Source of the DNA: Gonatopus flavifemur
Lineage: Eukaryota > Arthropoda > Insecta > Hymenoptera > Dryinidae
DNA length: 64,000 bases
Assembly (NCBI GenBank): GCA_018340375.1
Contig: JAFFJZ010000003.1
Location: 4,030,001 to 4,094,000 of the forward strand
Direction: 5' to 3'
The stretch's first letter is position 1. Every line of letters begins with the position of its first letter. Below are positions 51,701 through 61,405 of this stretch, in pieces. A model generated the notes under the pieces. The model did no database searches, was not told where the DNA came from, and saw only the letters and a list, made by a program, of their open reading frames with translations. A program made the translations under genes and the position numbers.

Positions 51701-54700
51701 CTACAGCTGACGATTGACAGAGAATGGATTGCAATTCCAAGGATACCTTCATTCAAAGGAATGATGATGGAAGTTCGTAAGCCTTTTCACATGAGCGATC
51801 CCATCAAATCTACGTAGGTAATCTAAAATCGAATGAGTTTATTCCTCAATGAATAACCGAGTGATACATATTTCATTGCCTCATGTTACGTGATTTTTAT
51901 TCATGTTTGATCAAAGTTGTAAAAATTGTTCATAATAAATTAATAAGTCGATGATATCCGTCACAGGGGAATAATGTTGCGGATGAATGCATCCGAAGAG
52001 ACAATGAAATTATATTCCTGGATACGCATAATATAAATACCGTATTCAAATACTGTTCTCAATGCCAGTAAAATAATTACATGAATATATATTACTCGAA
52101 ATTAACGTTAAATTTGGATATAGAATTATTCAACTTACCGTTAGTTATACTGTTGTTATTCTCTCTCGTCCAGTAGCTAATAGATTTCGGATAAGCCTCC
52201 GAATCACACTCTAGGGTTATATTCTGACCCTCCTCCGCTCCGACCAATTGATTTTGTACGGAAATCATTGGAGCAACTGTAAAAGATGAAAATGAATCAG
52301 ATAGTTTTGTGAGAAATTTGTTATGAGGGCCTCGTATAAGGCCCTAAAGCCAGGTCCCCGGGTTCCGAAGTAATGCATTAAACACCCCGGTTTGTATGAA
52401 TTTTTGCTCCAATTTTGGACCTATATAGACAGCATGGAGCCCATCCTGGACCAGTGTAGGGTACATGCGTGCTAGAGCGATTCCAGGAAGAGAAGTCAGT
52501 AGTTCTTTAAAGTGGCAATGTCAAATATCTTCGTTTTGGGATGTTGGCTGAGTATTGAATTTTATTCTCCGAATATAAAAATCTCAAGCGTGTATTGCCT
52601 ATGATGACAATGGGCCCCAGGCTGGGTCCATCCTCTCTAACCCAGTATTGGCCCTGTTGTGCTTTCCCTTACAATTATGGTTGGTGAAAAATGGAAGTAA
52701 TGAATCTCAGTGCAGGCACATTTGAACTTGACCCCAATTTGGATCAGCGTTAGGCCAAGATTAGGGTGAATTCATATCCCGAACATGTGCTCACAATCCT
52801 CGCGCAAAGCAATACAGCCAAGCTGGGAAAGATGTTATCATCTCAGGGTTGGCCCCATTTGTCTGCCCAACTTGGCCCCACTGCTAATACACACTTTGAT
52901 GTTTTTTACAAGTCTAAGTGATAATCAATACTGATGTTTCCTCAAAATTAGTTCCTTCTTCGATATTTTTAACTGCTCACTTCTGAATTATTTCATCGAA
53001 TATTCTGTAGAACGTATATTTTTACAGATCTATAATGGACGTGCTAGAAAGTAATGCAATGTAGTGAAATATATGTAGGTACTGCATATCTTGACCTGGA
53101 TACAATCCGGCTAACTGACGGAGTCCGAACAGACTCTGATAAGATCTGAGAAATATCACGAATTATTTCCAGCCAGAAAGTGACAAAACTGAAGACTTGA
53201 CACTAAAGTTCCTAAAACTACTGAACTTAGAATTTATCCAAAACACGTTATAAGAAATCGAACATAAGTCACTCATTTGAATTCGATTGTACGAATCGAC
53301 ATTATTCCCCGCCTTGCCTCTCAACTTTCTCGATTAGTGATTTCAACGCTTGAGCCATGGCAAATTGTTTTCACACGCAAACGTTACTCGCTCAATTCAC
53401 GATCATGAAAGTCAAGTTAATCAAAAGTTCGGAGAATTAATTTTCTTCTCCCACAAAGTACAGAAAACTTTTTGATGGTTCATCATTCTTTTCGCTTTTG
53501 TCTTTCCTCTCTTTATGTTCCTCGAAATTCAATGATCTTTCAAATATTTTTCTTTGTCTTTACCTTTTAACTTTTCATTATTTCCGTCGATATCGATGAA
53601 GTTTATGAGTATAGTATACGGGTGATAGGGGGGTTCTTTGTCCATTTATAAAGTATTTCCAAACTAAGGAATAAATTGAACTCTTTTGGATCCATTTTAG
53701 ATGTTGGGTTAAGGAATATGTGTTATAGATTCTACAATATCGAAGTGAATTCTTTTGTAATTGAATCGATGAATCTTACCTACATAATTGATAATTCATT
53801 CTCGTGGATTGGTGTTTCATTCTCATTTGTATTGTGAATCTTCTTCGGTGGAGCGGAAATATTAAATTTTCCTTTTTTACTTTCCGTTGCAGTTCAACAT
53901 TGTTTTGTTTCCGTTTCCATTTTATCGAATGACGATAAAATGAATGAATTTGTGTGTGATGCCTGAGGGGCCAAAGATAGACAAAAAAAGAGCAGTATCG
54001 TTTTCCAAAAAAAATACATTTTTCAAAGAGAAAAACGAATTTTTATGAAATTGGGTTATGCGGGAGAACGTATTGTGTAACTTGTAGCTATTTCAAATCG
54101 TTTCGATGCCAAAAAAATTGAGTTAATGTCAACCGAAGATTTATGTTTCTTTTTCATTCTCAAATTTTAACGGTTATTCAATTCATTTTTGATGTGACGA
54201 TGAAATTGGGACATTGAATACCACTTTGATCTAGAGTTTGTTGAATATCTTCAAAAAAAAAAGACCCAAAAATTTCATTCCAAATAATTGCAATTCAATT
54301 TAATCCCTATATTATTATTTAAATGTCATCCGATATTTCTGTCGATTTTCACAAGAATATTTCCTCATTTAGATCATGTTCTTTCTGCGAATAATCCTCT
54401 CATCCCGAGAAACAGCGGTCTGCACGTGACATCGTACACACGTTATCTGGTGATGATACCTCACGTTCCCACAACTGGACTTCAAACGAAACTTTCATAC
54501 AGTTCCATCTTTCGATCTCATACTCTCCCTCATCTTTTTCCAATCCCAAATAGAATTAATTTTATATAAAGCTCTGAGAACAGGGAAGGTAATGAAAATA
54601 ACAATGATAATTACAGTGAACGAAACAACAAAGAATTAATGCGAAGATTAAAAAGATGAGGAGCTCTTGAGAGAAGTTGAATACAACGAACTTATATATC

Positions 54701-55897
54701 AGAAATAAAAATGAATGAGGGGAGTGTATTAAACGATGTATTTAAAGAGAAGAAATTTTCTCGTCTCGAATGTTAATTGGGTAAACTTTGACTAACCTTT
54801 CTCATCCCAATATATAATTTATTCTCGTTTTGTTTTGTTCAGTTCATGAATGAAATTCGAATATACTTGCACGTGAATGTACGAATTTTGATAAAACACA
54901 ATCGACAAACACAAACGGATTCCTCTGTGTTTGACTTGTAAAAAGAATCTATACGCGATAAAAGGCATGTGTAGAATATATATGTACATATTTGTACATG
55001 GGGAGGAAGAGGAAAAATCTTTCTGATGGAAATTACAATCAATAATGAAGGAGCAAGATTCGTTCATAAATATTGATACTTGAATACGGATAAGACAAAG
55101 CTTCGTTGCTTCTGCTTCTGCTTCTACTGCTGCTAACCTTGTATATAGGGAATCTATAAAAACCTTTGTATCCCACGTTCCAATAAAACACGATTGAGCA
55201 GAGTTTCTATGAAAAAGTCTTTGTGTATTTTTTTTCTCCACTTCAATTCTTTCACAGTTCCAACTTTAATATACTTAGTTATTCGATGTATAGCAATGTT
55301 TTTCACGCCTGACATTTTCTTTCTTCAATTTCATGTTCAATTCAATGTGATTCAATTATACGAAGAGCAATATGTAGTACATAATTTCCTCAAGTATACC
55401 TTGAATGAATCTAAAGGGAAACATGACTTGAAATACCACGATTCAATGGAATCTTGTTCACGTACTTCCCATCCTTATAAGATTTTCGCTCTTGGTTTAT
55501 AGCGGTTGATGTATGTGTAAAGTATGTCAATTCAGTATCGGTATGTACAGCACGAGGCATATATAAGAGATATTCAAAGTGTTCAGACGTTATGTACAGG
55601 TATTAATCGAGAATTTGCTAGAATGAATGTTCATTACTTTGAAACTATTGAAGGTGTGATGAGGGCTTTTATTTATGGAAAATCAAACAATTCGATTTCA
55701 TTAACTTAAGATGGAATTTCGATAGATCTATTGTTGGACAAGAATAAGATCTTATAAATCATACTCACAATGAATGATGAGCATTATTCGTTTGCTGACT
55801 GTCGGTGGGACGCCGTTCGACGCGATACAAAGATAGGCACCCATATGCAATCGATTCACTTTCGTGATATTGAAGACTGGTCCTTCGATGCTACTCA
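27476..55897 (-). CDS. Gene 2: DIP/lachesin-like Ig-domain adhesion protein, six 3' exons (5' end outside window)
   Basis: Spliced gene on the minus strand. In transcript order the exons are 55897-55769, 52276-52139, 42376-42227, 31634-31554, 31477-31376 and 27705-27476. All introns are GT-AG and all junctions are phase 1, giving about 276 residues to a TAG stop. The product carries the second half of Ig2, all of Ig3 with both cysteines, a linker that begins HIPSPTT and has a ten-Thr run, a basic segment, an acidic segment and a short hydrophobic end. The Ig motifs match gene 1 closely and mark it as a DIP-type surface protein. The first half of Ig2, Ig1 and the signal peptide are not in the window and lie beyond 64000. 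Introns are much longer than in gene 1: about 3.5, 9.8, 10.6, 0.08 and 3.7 kb. The specific DIP orthologue is not assignable here. Confidence 0.92.
27706..31375 (-). other. Gene 2 intron, about 3.7 kb
   Basis: Before the terminal exon. It contains an inverted-repeat element at 29598-29706, a lone MITE end at 28776 and an AGAAG purine repeat near 30480-30498. No coding exon was seen. Confidence 0.7.
29598..29706. mobile_element. CCCAGACAGCACAAA element, ~109 bp
   Basis: The left end cccagacagcacaaa at 29598 is paired with ggcgtgctgtatggga ending at about 29706, an imperfect inverted copy. Size and ends resemble 17641-17756. Another lone end (ccagatagcgcaaatgg) lies at 29139-29155. Confidence 0.5.
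31376..31477 (-). CDS. Gene 2 exon: basic linker
   Basis: Minus-strand acceptor gtttttcag precedes 31477 and donor gtaaat follows 31376. The exon is 102 bp, phase 1/1. It encodes A-EKRQKSWQKTLPSLEPNS, then NEIKDASLTTAIRKG. It is separated from the poly-Thr exon by an intron of only 76 bases (31478-31553). No known domain is visible. Support is from splice sites, phase and an open frame. It could be an alternatively used exon, since skipping it or its neighbour keeps the frame. Confidence 0.78.
31554..31634 (-). CDS. Gene 2 exon: IPSPTT / poly-threonine linker
   Basis: Minus-strand acceptor atttttcag precedes 31634 and donor gtaaat follows 31554. The exon is 81 bp, phase 1/1. It reads on from Ig3 as LY-H-IPSPTTQLW, then ten consecutive Thr (mixed ACA, ACG and ACC codons), then FHPIVDI. 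From memory, an IPSPTT segment with a Thr run directly after Ig3 is seen in several insect DIPs. The Thr run is a likely O-glycosylated stalk. Mixed codons argue for selection on the protein rather than simple slippage. Confidence 0.87.
   Translation of the reverse strand, partial: TYRVQRRNFGQQQRPPRQRRSILSSI
31635..42226 (-). other. Gene 2 intron, about 10.6 kb
   Basis: Between Ig3 and the poly-Thr linker. It holds an AT run at 31970-31985, a CA/TA-rich run at 36912-36935 and a TAGCT patch near 37548-37602. No exon or transposase was recognised. Frames such as 32366-32704 and 32449-32778 overlap on opposite strands without any domain. Confidence 0.65.
42227..42376 (-). CDS. Gene 2 exon: second half of Ig3
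   Basis: Minus-strand acceptor tttttcacag precedes 42376 and donor gtaagt follows 42227. The exon is 150 bp, phase 1/1. It encodes YLDNTYKVHMKLTIKFV, then DSGTYKCISRNSLGETDG and TIRLY. The second Ig3 cysteine and the classic DSG-Y-C motif are intact. Confidence 0.95.
44600..44619 (+). repeat. AAAT microsatellite
   Basis: Five tandem AAAT units. Confidence 0.85.
45040..45390 (+). repeat. Purine-rich low-complexity zone
   Basis: Dense A/G sequence with gagg, gaga and ggaa words and an A13 run near 45054-45066. Confidence 0.6.
46911..47048. repeat. Imperfect inverted repeat with GCAGCGAGAA ends
   Basis: The left word gcagcgagaaatttg (46911-46925) is mirrored by caatttgttctcgctgc (47032-47048). 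It is probably part of a larger degraded element running to about 47320. Confidence 0.35.
50220..50830. promoter_or_regulatory. GC-richer patch in gene 2 intron, possible regulatory element
   Basis: Higher GC and CpG than its surroundings (for example gcgacaacagcagctcgctg and cacctgcaacgtggtcccgg). The open frame at 50451-50750 has no recognisable domain. Role is inference only. Confidence 0.25.
52139..52276 (-). CDS. Gene 2 exon: first half of Ig3
   Basis: Minus-strand acceptor cttttacag precedes 52276 and donor gtaagt follows 52139. The exon is 138 bp, phase 1/1. It encodes F-APMISVQNQLVGA, then NITLECDSEAYPKSISYW and TRENNNSITN. The first Ig3 Cys, the core Trp and an NIT sequon are present. 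Confidence 0.94.
52277..55768 (-). other. Gene 2 intron, about 3.5 kb
   Basis: Between Ig2 and Ig3. It holds a GGCC-rich repeat block beginning about 50 bases from the Ig3 acceptor. A 140-residue frame at 54819-55241 is not recognised. Confidence 0.7.
52326..52895. repeat. GGCC-rich palindromic repeat block
   Basis: Contains a 7-bp hairpin AGGGCCT/AGGCCCT (52326-52345) and many (T)TGGCCC/GGGCCA words: tgggccccaggctgggtcc, attggccctg, ttaggccaaga, gttggccccat and cttggccccac. It looks like a degraded array of short palindromic units and stands out by GC content from the flanking DNA. Confidence 0.55.
55769..55897 (-). CDS. Gene 2 exon: second half of Ig2
   Basis: Minus-strand acceptor tttgtttcag precedes 55897 and donor gtgagt follows 55769. 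The exon is 129 bp, phase 1/1. It encodes FNITKVNRLHMGAYLC, then IASNGVPPTVSKRIMLIIH, with the second Ig2 cysteine and an NIT sequon. It is nearly the same as gene 1 exon 8576-8704. Confidence 0.95.
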
Positions 55898-58800
55898 CTG
55901 AAACAAACGATTCTCTGTATAAAAATATGATGATTAATCTCAATTTAATACATATCTTTTTTATGACACGTTGAATAATCAATTTAAAATTTCACAGCAT
56001 TGGTTGATTTATTCATTTGAATCCTGTGAGATTGCATGTATTCCGTATTTTACCAAAACATGAATTGAAGATTAAAAAAACAACAGATGAAGATATACAT
56101 GTTTGATGATAAATTGATTTTTGTGATGAGATACGTACGAACTAAAGTTGCACAATAGATAATGAGCGATAAGAAATACTTGACAAATATATCGTACACG
56201 AATGTTCCTGGAGATTAGAGTAGCATCCTGAGTGGTGGCAAGAACCTACAGACGCAGCGTACGGTGATTAGTACCACCAACACAATGACAGAAAACGAAG
56301 CTTTAGGGAAACCGGTATTAATTCTGGTTCTCTCAACTTCCGCATCTCTTTTTGTCACACGATACCGGCGTTAACGGTCCAAATCGGACGATGTAACTAA
56401 ATATATAACGCGCAAATCGGTCAAGTAATTTAGCACCGGAATTGTTTTAATGTCCTATGGTGGATGCAATATTGTATCAATGATAGGAATGAATTCAAGG
56501 TATCATAAAGTTATTGAGATATTAAATTCATTTGGTAACGGTATTTCATAAATGCGGACAATCTAATGGAAGTAGAAAGAGATAATGAGATCGAATTGTC
56601 TATTGGAATGTACAGACACTCATTTGATAAAACCGGATTAGTAATGGAAATCTGTATCAGTTAGAATTGAATCCACCGACTTATGGTGTGTTTGTCAGTT
56701 CACAACCCCATCCATTCAGAAAAAATTGATTACAAGCTACGAGAACTTTTCTTTTAGCTGTCACAGTTACTCACTTATTCTCAAAAATATCAAGGAAAAG
56801 TCCACAAAATCAGGGAAAAAAAAAATTTCCTATTTATAATGAAACTATGCTGTGACTACTTTTGGTGGAATATTGGAGAATTGTTGTCTACGGCGTATGG
56901 AATTGTTCTACCTTGAAAACGATAGAAAGCAACCCCAATAGAATACATAGTATCGACCCTGCACCATTATTGATAGAAAAAAAAATCAACAATAATTCCT
57001 CTATAAAAGCAAAAACAGATCCTCTTTCATTCCACTTAATAAATTTATTATTCGACCTTATATTTCAAACCTTCCACGTAAAACCTCGGACCTAGTTCCA
57101 TTATACAAGGATTTCCACGTTAACCGTCAAATAAATATAAGCATATCCATGAAAAAGTTTCATTTCTCTCAAAGTAGGGAATACAGTAATCACTGGATTA
57201 TCTTATGATAGCTCGATTTATTCTCTCATGAATGAAGTTTCAACAGGTTAGTGAAGGGAATGTAGATGCATACATACTTTTTTTTTACACAACATTGCCA
57301 TGCAACGGATACCTGAGGGCATTGTTGAAAGATACTTCATCAAGCCCGTGGAATATGAGAGGAGGTTTTTCTATACCGAAGAAAGCAGCAGCGCGAGATC
57401 AAAAGGAGATTATGTGGAGCACTAACAAATATATGTGTACAGATATCTATGCGTGTACGTGTGTGCATAAGTATTCGATGAAGAGTTTTTGAAATGCAAA
57501 TATAGATGAGAAAATGAGTGTTCTTTAATGCGCTGATATGTTGATATTTGGAAGTTCAAATTGAAGGCAGTTGCTTGTTACGCGATGTGGAGAATTCAAA
57601 AATCTGATGCTTTTTGATTCTTCTGTATTGTTTCTCGTTACTCTACTGTCTTATGAATTATTGTTGACTTGTTTCATAATAATTTTGAAGTTCGAATCAC
57701 TCATCGAAACAAGCATGCGGAATTCAGCTAAAAATTCGCTGCCCCGGAAGAGAAGAGCAACATGAATCATTAAAACAGCGAAATCAAATTTCACTGTCAC
57801 AAGGAATTCTTTTTAATTTAATTTTAGAATCTGCTGACATTTAATTCAAACATACTAACAAATATTTCTCAGAATTGTTATACAATTTGAACCCAGAATT
57901 ACCCAACGTATTCAGGGTTATCGGAGAACTTTAAGGATTCAAATCGAGCCATACAATGCCAGTGGAATTGCCATTACTCAATTCAGCGGAAACTATTTCA
58001 CCGACTTGATCTCAACCAGAGTTCTTCAATCGTGGGTTTTCAAGACGATAAGCGATTGTACACAGTATCAGAAACACACGGTTAGTTGATGTTCATTATA
58101 GATCTAGCTCAATGAATCAGAAGATTATTCCATAGATACATTTCGAGTCTGCAAACCCAAGAGGTTATTTATTTCCAGGTTCTCTTAGCGTCAAGTTTAG
58201 GTATCGATTTGAACATCCGATTAATCAGTATTTCACATCCTCAGCTTTGCGTATGTATTAATTGTTAATTGATTTTCACGAATAACCGATGAATCTCCCA
58301 CCGATATTTCATTGAGAGATATTATATACCAATAATCACGGATAAATTGAAAAATACGATTTTAAAGTGATATGAAGCGATAAGAGCATTTCTGAAAATC
58401 TAAAACTTCGTTATGATGTTTTCATCTCATGTCGAAACTTTTGAGTTTCCACGATGAATCTGAAGTACAAAATTCGAAATCGATTTGAAGTTGCTTTTAT
58501 AACTCCTATCACTTTACGTCAGACCAACCTAAAAAGTTCAATTCGAATCTATGGACATCAAAATATTCGAAAGATCGTTGTTGGTTGCACATCTTCAAAA
58601 GTCCTCGATGAACGATTTCGCGCAAAATTCCACAGTGAAATCCATGCCATTGAGAATGTATTGGATTAATGATTTGAAAAACTCTCGACAAGTAGAAATT
58701 TCGAGGTCACTGATTTTGAACTGACAGTCGAAAACGCGGAATTTATACGACTGCGAAGCTCCAACAAATTTCCAAATTTGTTAGTTCGCTATTCGGTGTT

Positions 58801-60580
58801 TGAAATCGGAATCGTCGAGTAAAAAATTTCATCATATTTCGGATCTTGTGATCGGTTTAATTGGATTTATCGCGCTGAAAACTTTCATTCAATATGAAAA
58901 AAGTATTCGTTTCATTCGATCAAATTGAATCGGATTTCGATTCAAATGATTAAAAGCAATTGAGATTCAAAACCTTGAGCTACAATGTTCCGTTTAGTTA
59001 TACAGCAGTTCGTTACGCGTACATCAAATCTGTCGTACATGAATCGTAACGAACGTTTACCACACGCTCCAGTACCAAAGTTCTAAATGATACATCAATG
59101 TTTCGAACTTGAACATACGATAAATTTGCACAAGTACTTAAATTATAATATGCCTGTTTCTATTAACGAAATGATTCGAATGGTGGTACCGCTAATTTCT
59201 AACAGAACTACTTAAGAGTTAAGTAGCAAGACCACGTAATCACCTCTGAAAGCTTGCTTTGAGGTTGAATTTAGAGTTCCCAACTAATAGTGACTCAAAG
59301 TTTAACTAAAGCTGCTCGAGTTTTCAGATCCTTTGTGGTGATCTACTAAAAGCAGGATAAATTTTACAAGGTCGTGAGAGAACGATGAATTAATGAAGAG
59401 TTCCAATTAGAGGATCATCGAATTCCTTCGCCAAACTTTTTTCATTCGCAAACAATCGTTCAGCTACACTTTCTCTAGTCATGGTAAGAATATTATGAAT
59501 GATTCACCTATTATCAGTCTAGTACAGGTGAAAATATGCAATCCATGTTCGGACAATTTCCCGAAGAATCATGCGTTCTAATTCCATTATGATGGAAAAT
59601 TCAACAGTTTATGATAAAAACAGAAATGCCGAATAATATGATTTTAATGCTCGATCGTTGATGATTCGTTATTAATCCTCCCGTGTCGAATAATTGTAAA
59701 TGAATACATAAAATATATTCGAAAGCGTACCACGGAACACAACGAGAACGTATTGGTTTTTCATCTCTGCTTTTCGCGAAGCAGGAGCAATTTATGTTAT
59801 TGAAATGACCGAACGACGTCATGTGTGCTCTGGTACGGGAAATGGATAACCTTGAAGTAACATAAAAACTGATTCTACTCTCTCGGTGTGCTTTCAGCTA
59901 ATTAATTGCAAAAGCTTTCTATAATATATGTGTATCCGTACATATTGCCGAATTGTATGTTTTTTTCCCTCATACTCTCGCGTACGCGCTTGTTTTTATT
60001 TTCATCAATCAAAATTTGATTATGACACTACAATTCAACCGTCAAATAATACGATAAACGATCATTGAAATCTGTACCACTCCAAAGAGATAGTCATTTG
60101 GAAGAATTCGATTTCAAACTTGTATTTGGCTCGATAACAAATTTATCTGAAACAAACGCATGGATCGGAGATAGATGTATAATGTTAGCGAAGTATATAG
60201 TATACGTGGAATTTTTGGCTGCCGCAAAAGTGATTCGGAGAAAAAAGGAATTGATTCACAAATCAGAGAGAACTTTCGGAAAAACAATAATACGCGTTTA
60301 TAGGTCTTCTTTGGAAATCTTCACACCGAGAGAGATAATTTGTTACAATTTTAGAAATCCGCTAAGTTCCCGATCTCAAATTTGGAATTGTATAATAATT
60401 CACACTGTATGCAACACCATTACATGCCCTACATGTAGAACAGCGGAAATCCGTATATATACATCCCATTTCCGTCAAATTCTCAAAGCACGAATGAAAG
60501 GATTAATACATTTGAATCGAGTCCACGGAAATGTATGTAAAGACGAAGCTTCCTCAAAATATACTAGAGAGCTTCAAGAG

Positions 60581-60787
60581 AACCGTTGAATACCAAGTTC
60601 CATATGAAATTTCATGCCTCCATCCTGACCCTGCGAAGTTATCTGGAGTTTTAGTGATAACCGGAATTCATGCGTATATAATGTATTCGTCGTCCCACTT
60701 GACCTTTCCTTTTGTAATATTGCGTGGTAACTTAACAAGTTTGTATAGTAACGTTGAATAGGGAGTTCCATACGGAATTTTCTCAAC
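60581..60787 (+). repeat. Direct repeat pair
   Basis: cgttgaataccaagttccat (from about 60584) recurs as cgttgaatagggagttccat (from about 60752). Both are followed by a-gaa-ttt-tc. A third partial word, cgttgagtacc, follows at about 60823. Confidence 0.55.
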
Positions 60788-61339
60788 CCGCGTCAAGCGA
60801 TTCTTGAAGCTTCGTATTAATCGTTGAGTACCGGGTGCGAGATAAGAATAAACTCTTGATTATCAGAAAACAATGAAATGAAAGGATAATTAAATTCCAG
60901 CGTGCATTCATTGAAAATTCTTAATATCGTTACGAGCGCATTCTAAGAAGATTCATATCGCACGAGATAAAACCATGTCTAAAGTGTTGTATCTCCCGTA
61001 AGATTTATGTTACATCTTACGTTGTACAAACATTACGAGTTGCAATTTCAGGTTGGTTGGTTGGTACGAAACGCTTCATCGTATACTAAATATAATAGAA
61101 GCTCTGGGCTTTCGGGATGGAATTGCGTCTCACATCGTGCCGGGGTATATGTTATATGAACGTTGCAATTCGTGTTTGCAAGACAGAAACGCTATAAGAG
61201 TGAACTACCCTCGAATGGAATCACAGGAAACACAAGGAGGATATCTAAACGACGTCCCCGCGCAATCCGTTATGCAAGGTCTATGTGTACGACTATATCA
61301 TTGGTATCGCATTTCACATTGTTCGATCTAACGAGAGTC

Positions 61340-61405
61340 AAACAAGACAACAACACGAGACAAGACGACAAGATGACAAGACATGTCTTGCAATGTCTTG
61401 TAAGA
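61340..61405. repeat. CAAGAC cluster with palindrome
   Basis: Several CAAGA(C/T) words in a row, then a perfect 14-base palindrome caagacatgtcttg (61377-61390), then a further tgtcttg word. Confidence 0.7.

Larger units (their letters stand above)
42377..52138 (-). other. Gene 2 intron, about 9.8 kb
   Basis: Splits Ig3. It contains an AAAT repeat (44600-44619), a purine-rich zone (45040-45390), a repeat-like stretch at 46872-47320 and a GC-richer patch at 50220-50830. The 150-residue frame at 45914-46366 has no recognisable domain. Confidence 0.65.

Noticed and set aside
54819..55241. 140-residue minus-strand frame within the gene 2 intron
   Set aside because: On the gene's own strand but with no Ig motif. 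The exon order is complete without it.
60065..60589. 174-residue open frame, the longest in the window
   Set aside because: No recognisable domain, no splice or promoter context, and it sits in the putative intron of gene 2. Its 3' part runs into a local direct repeat. Chance frame.
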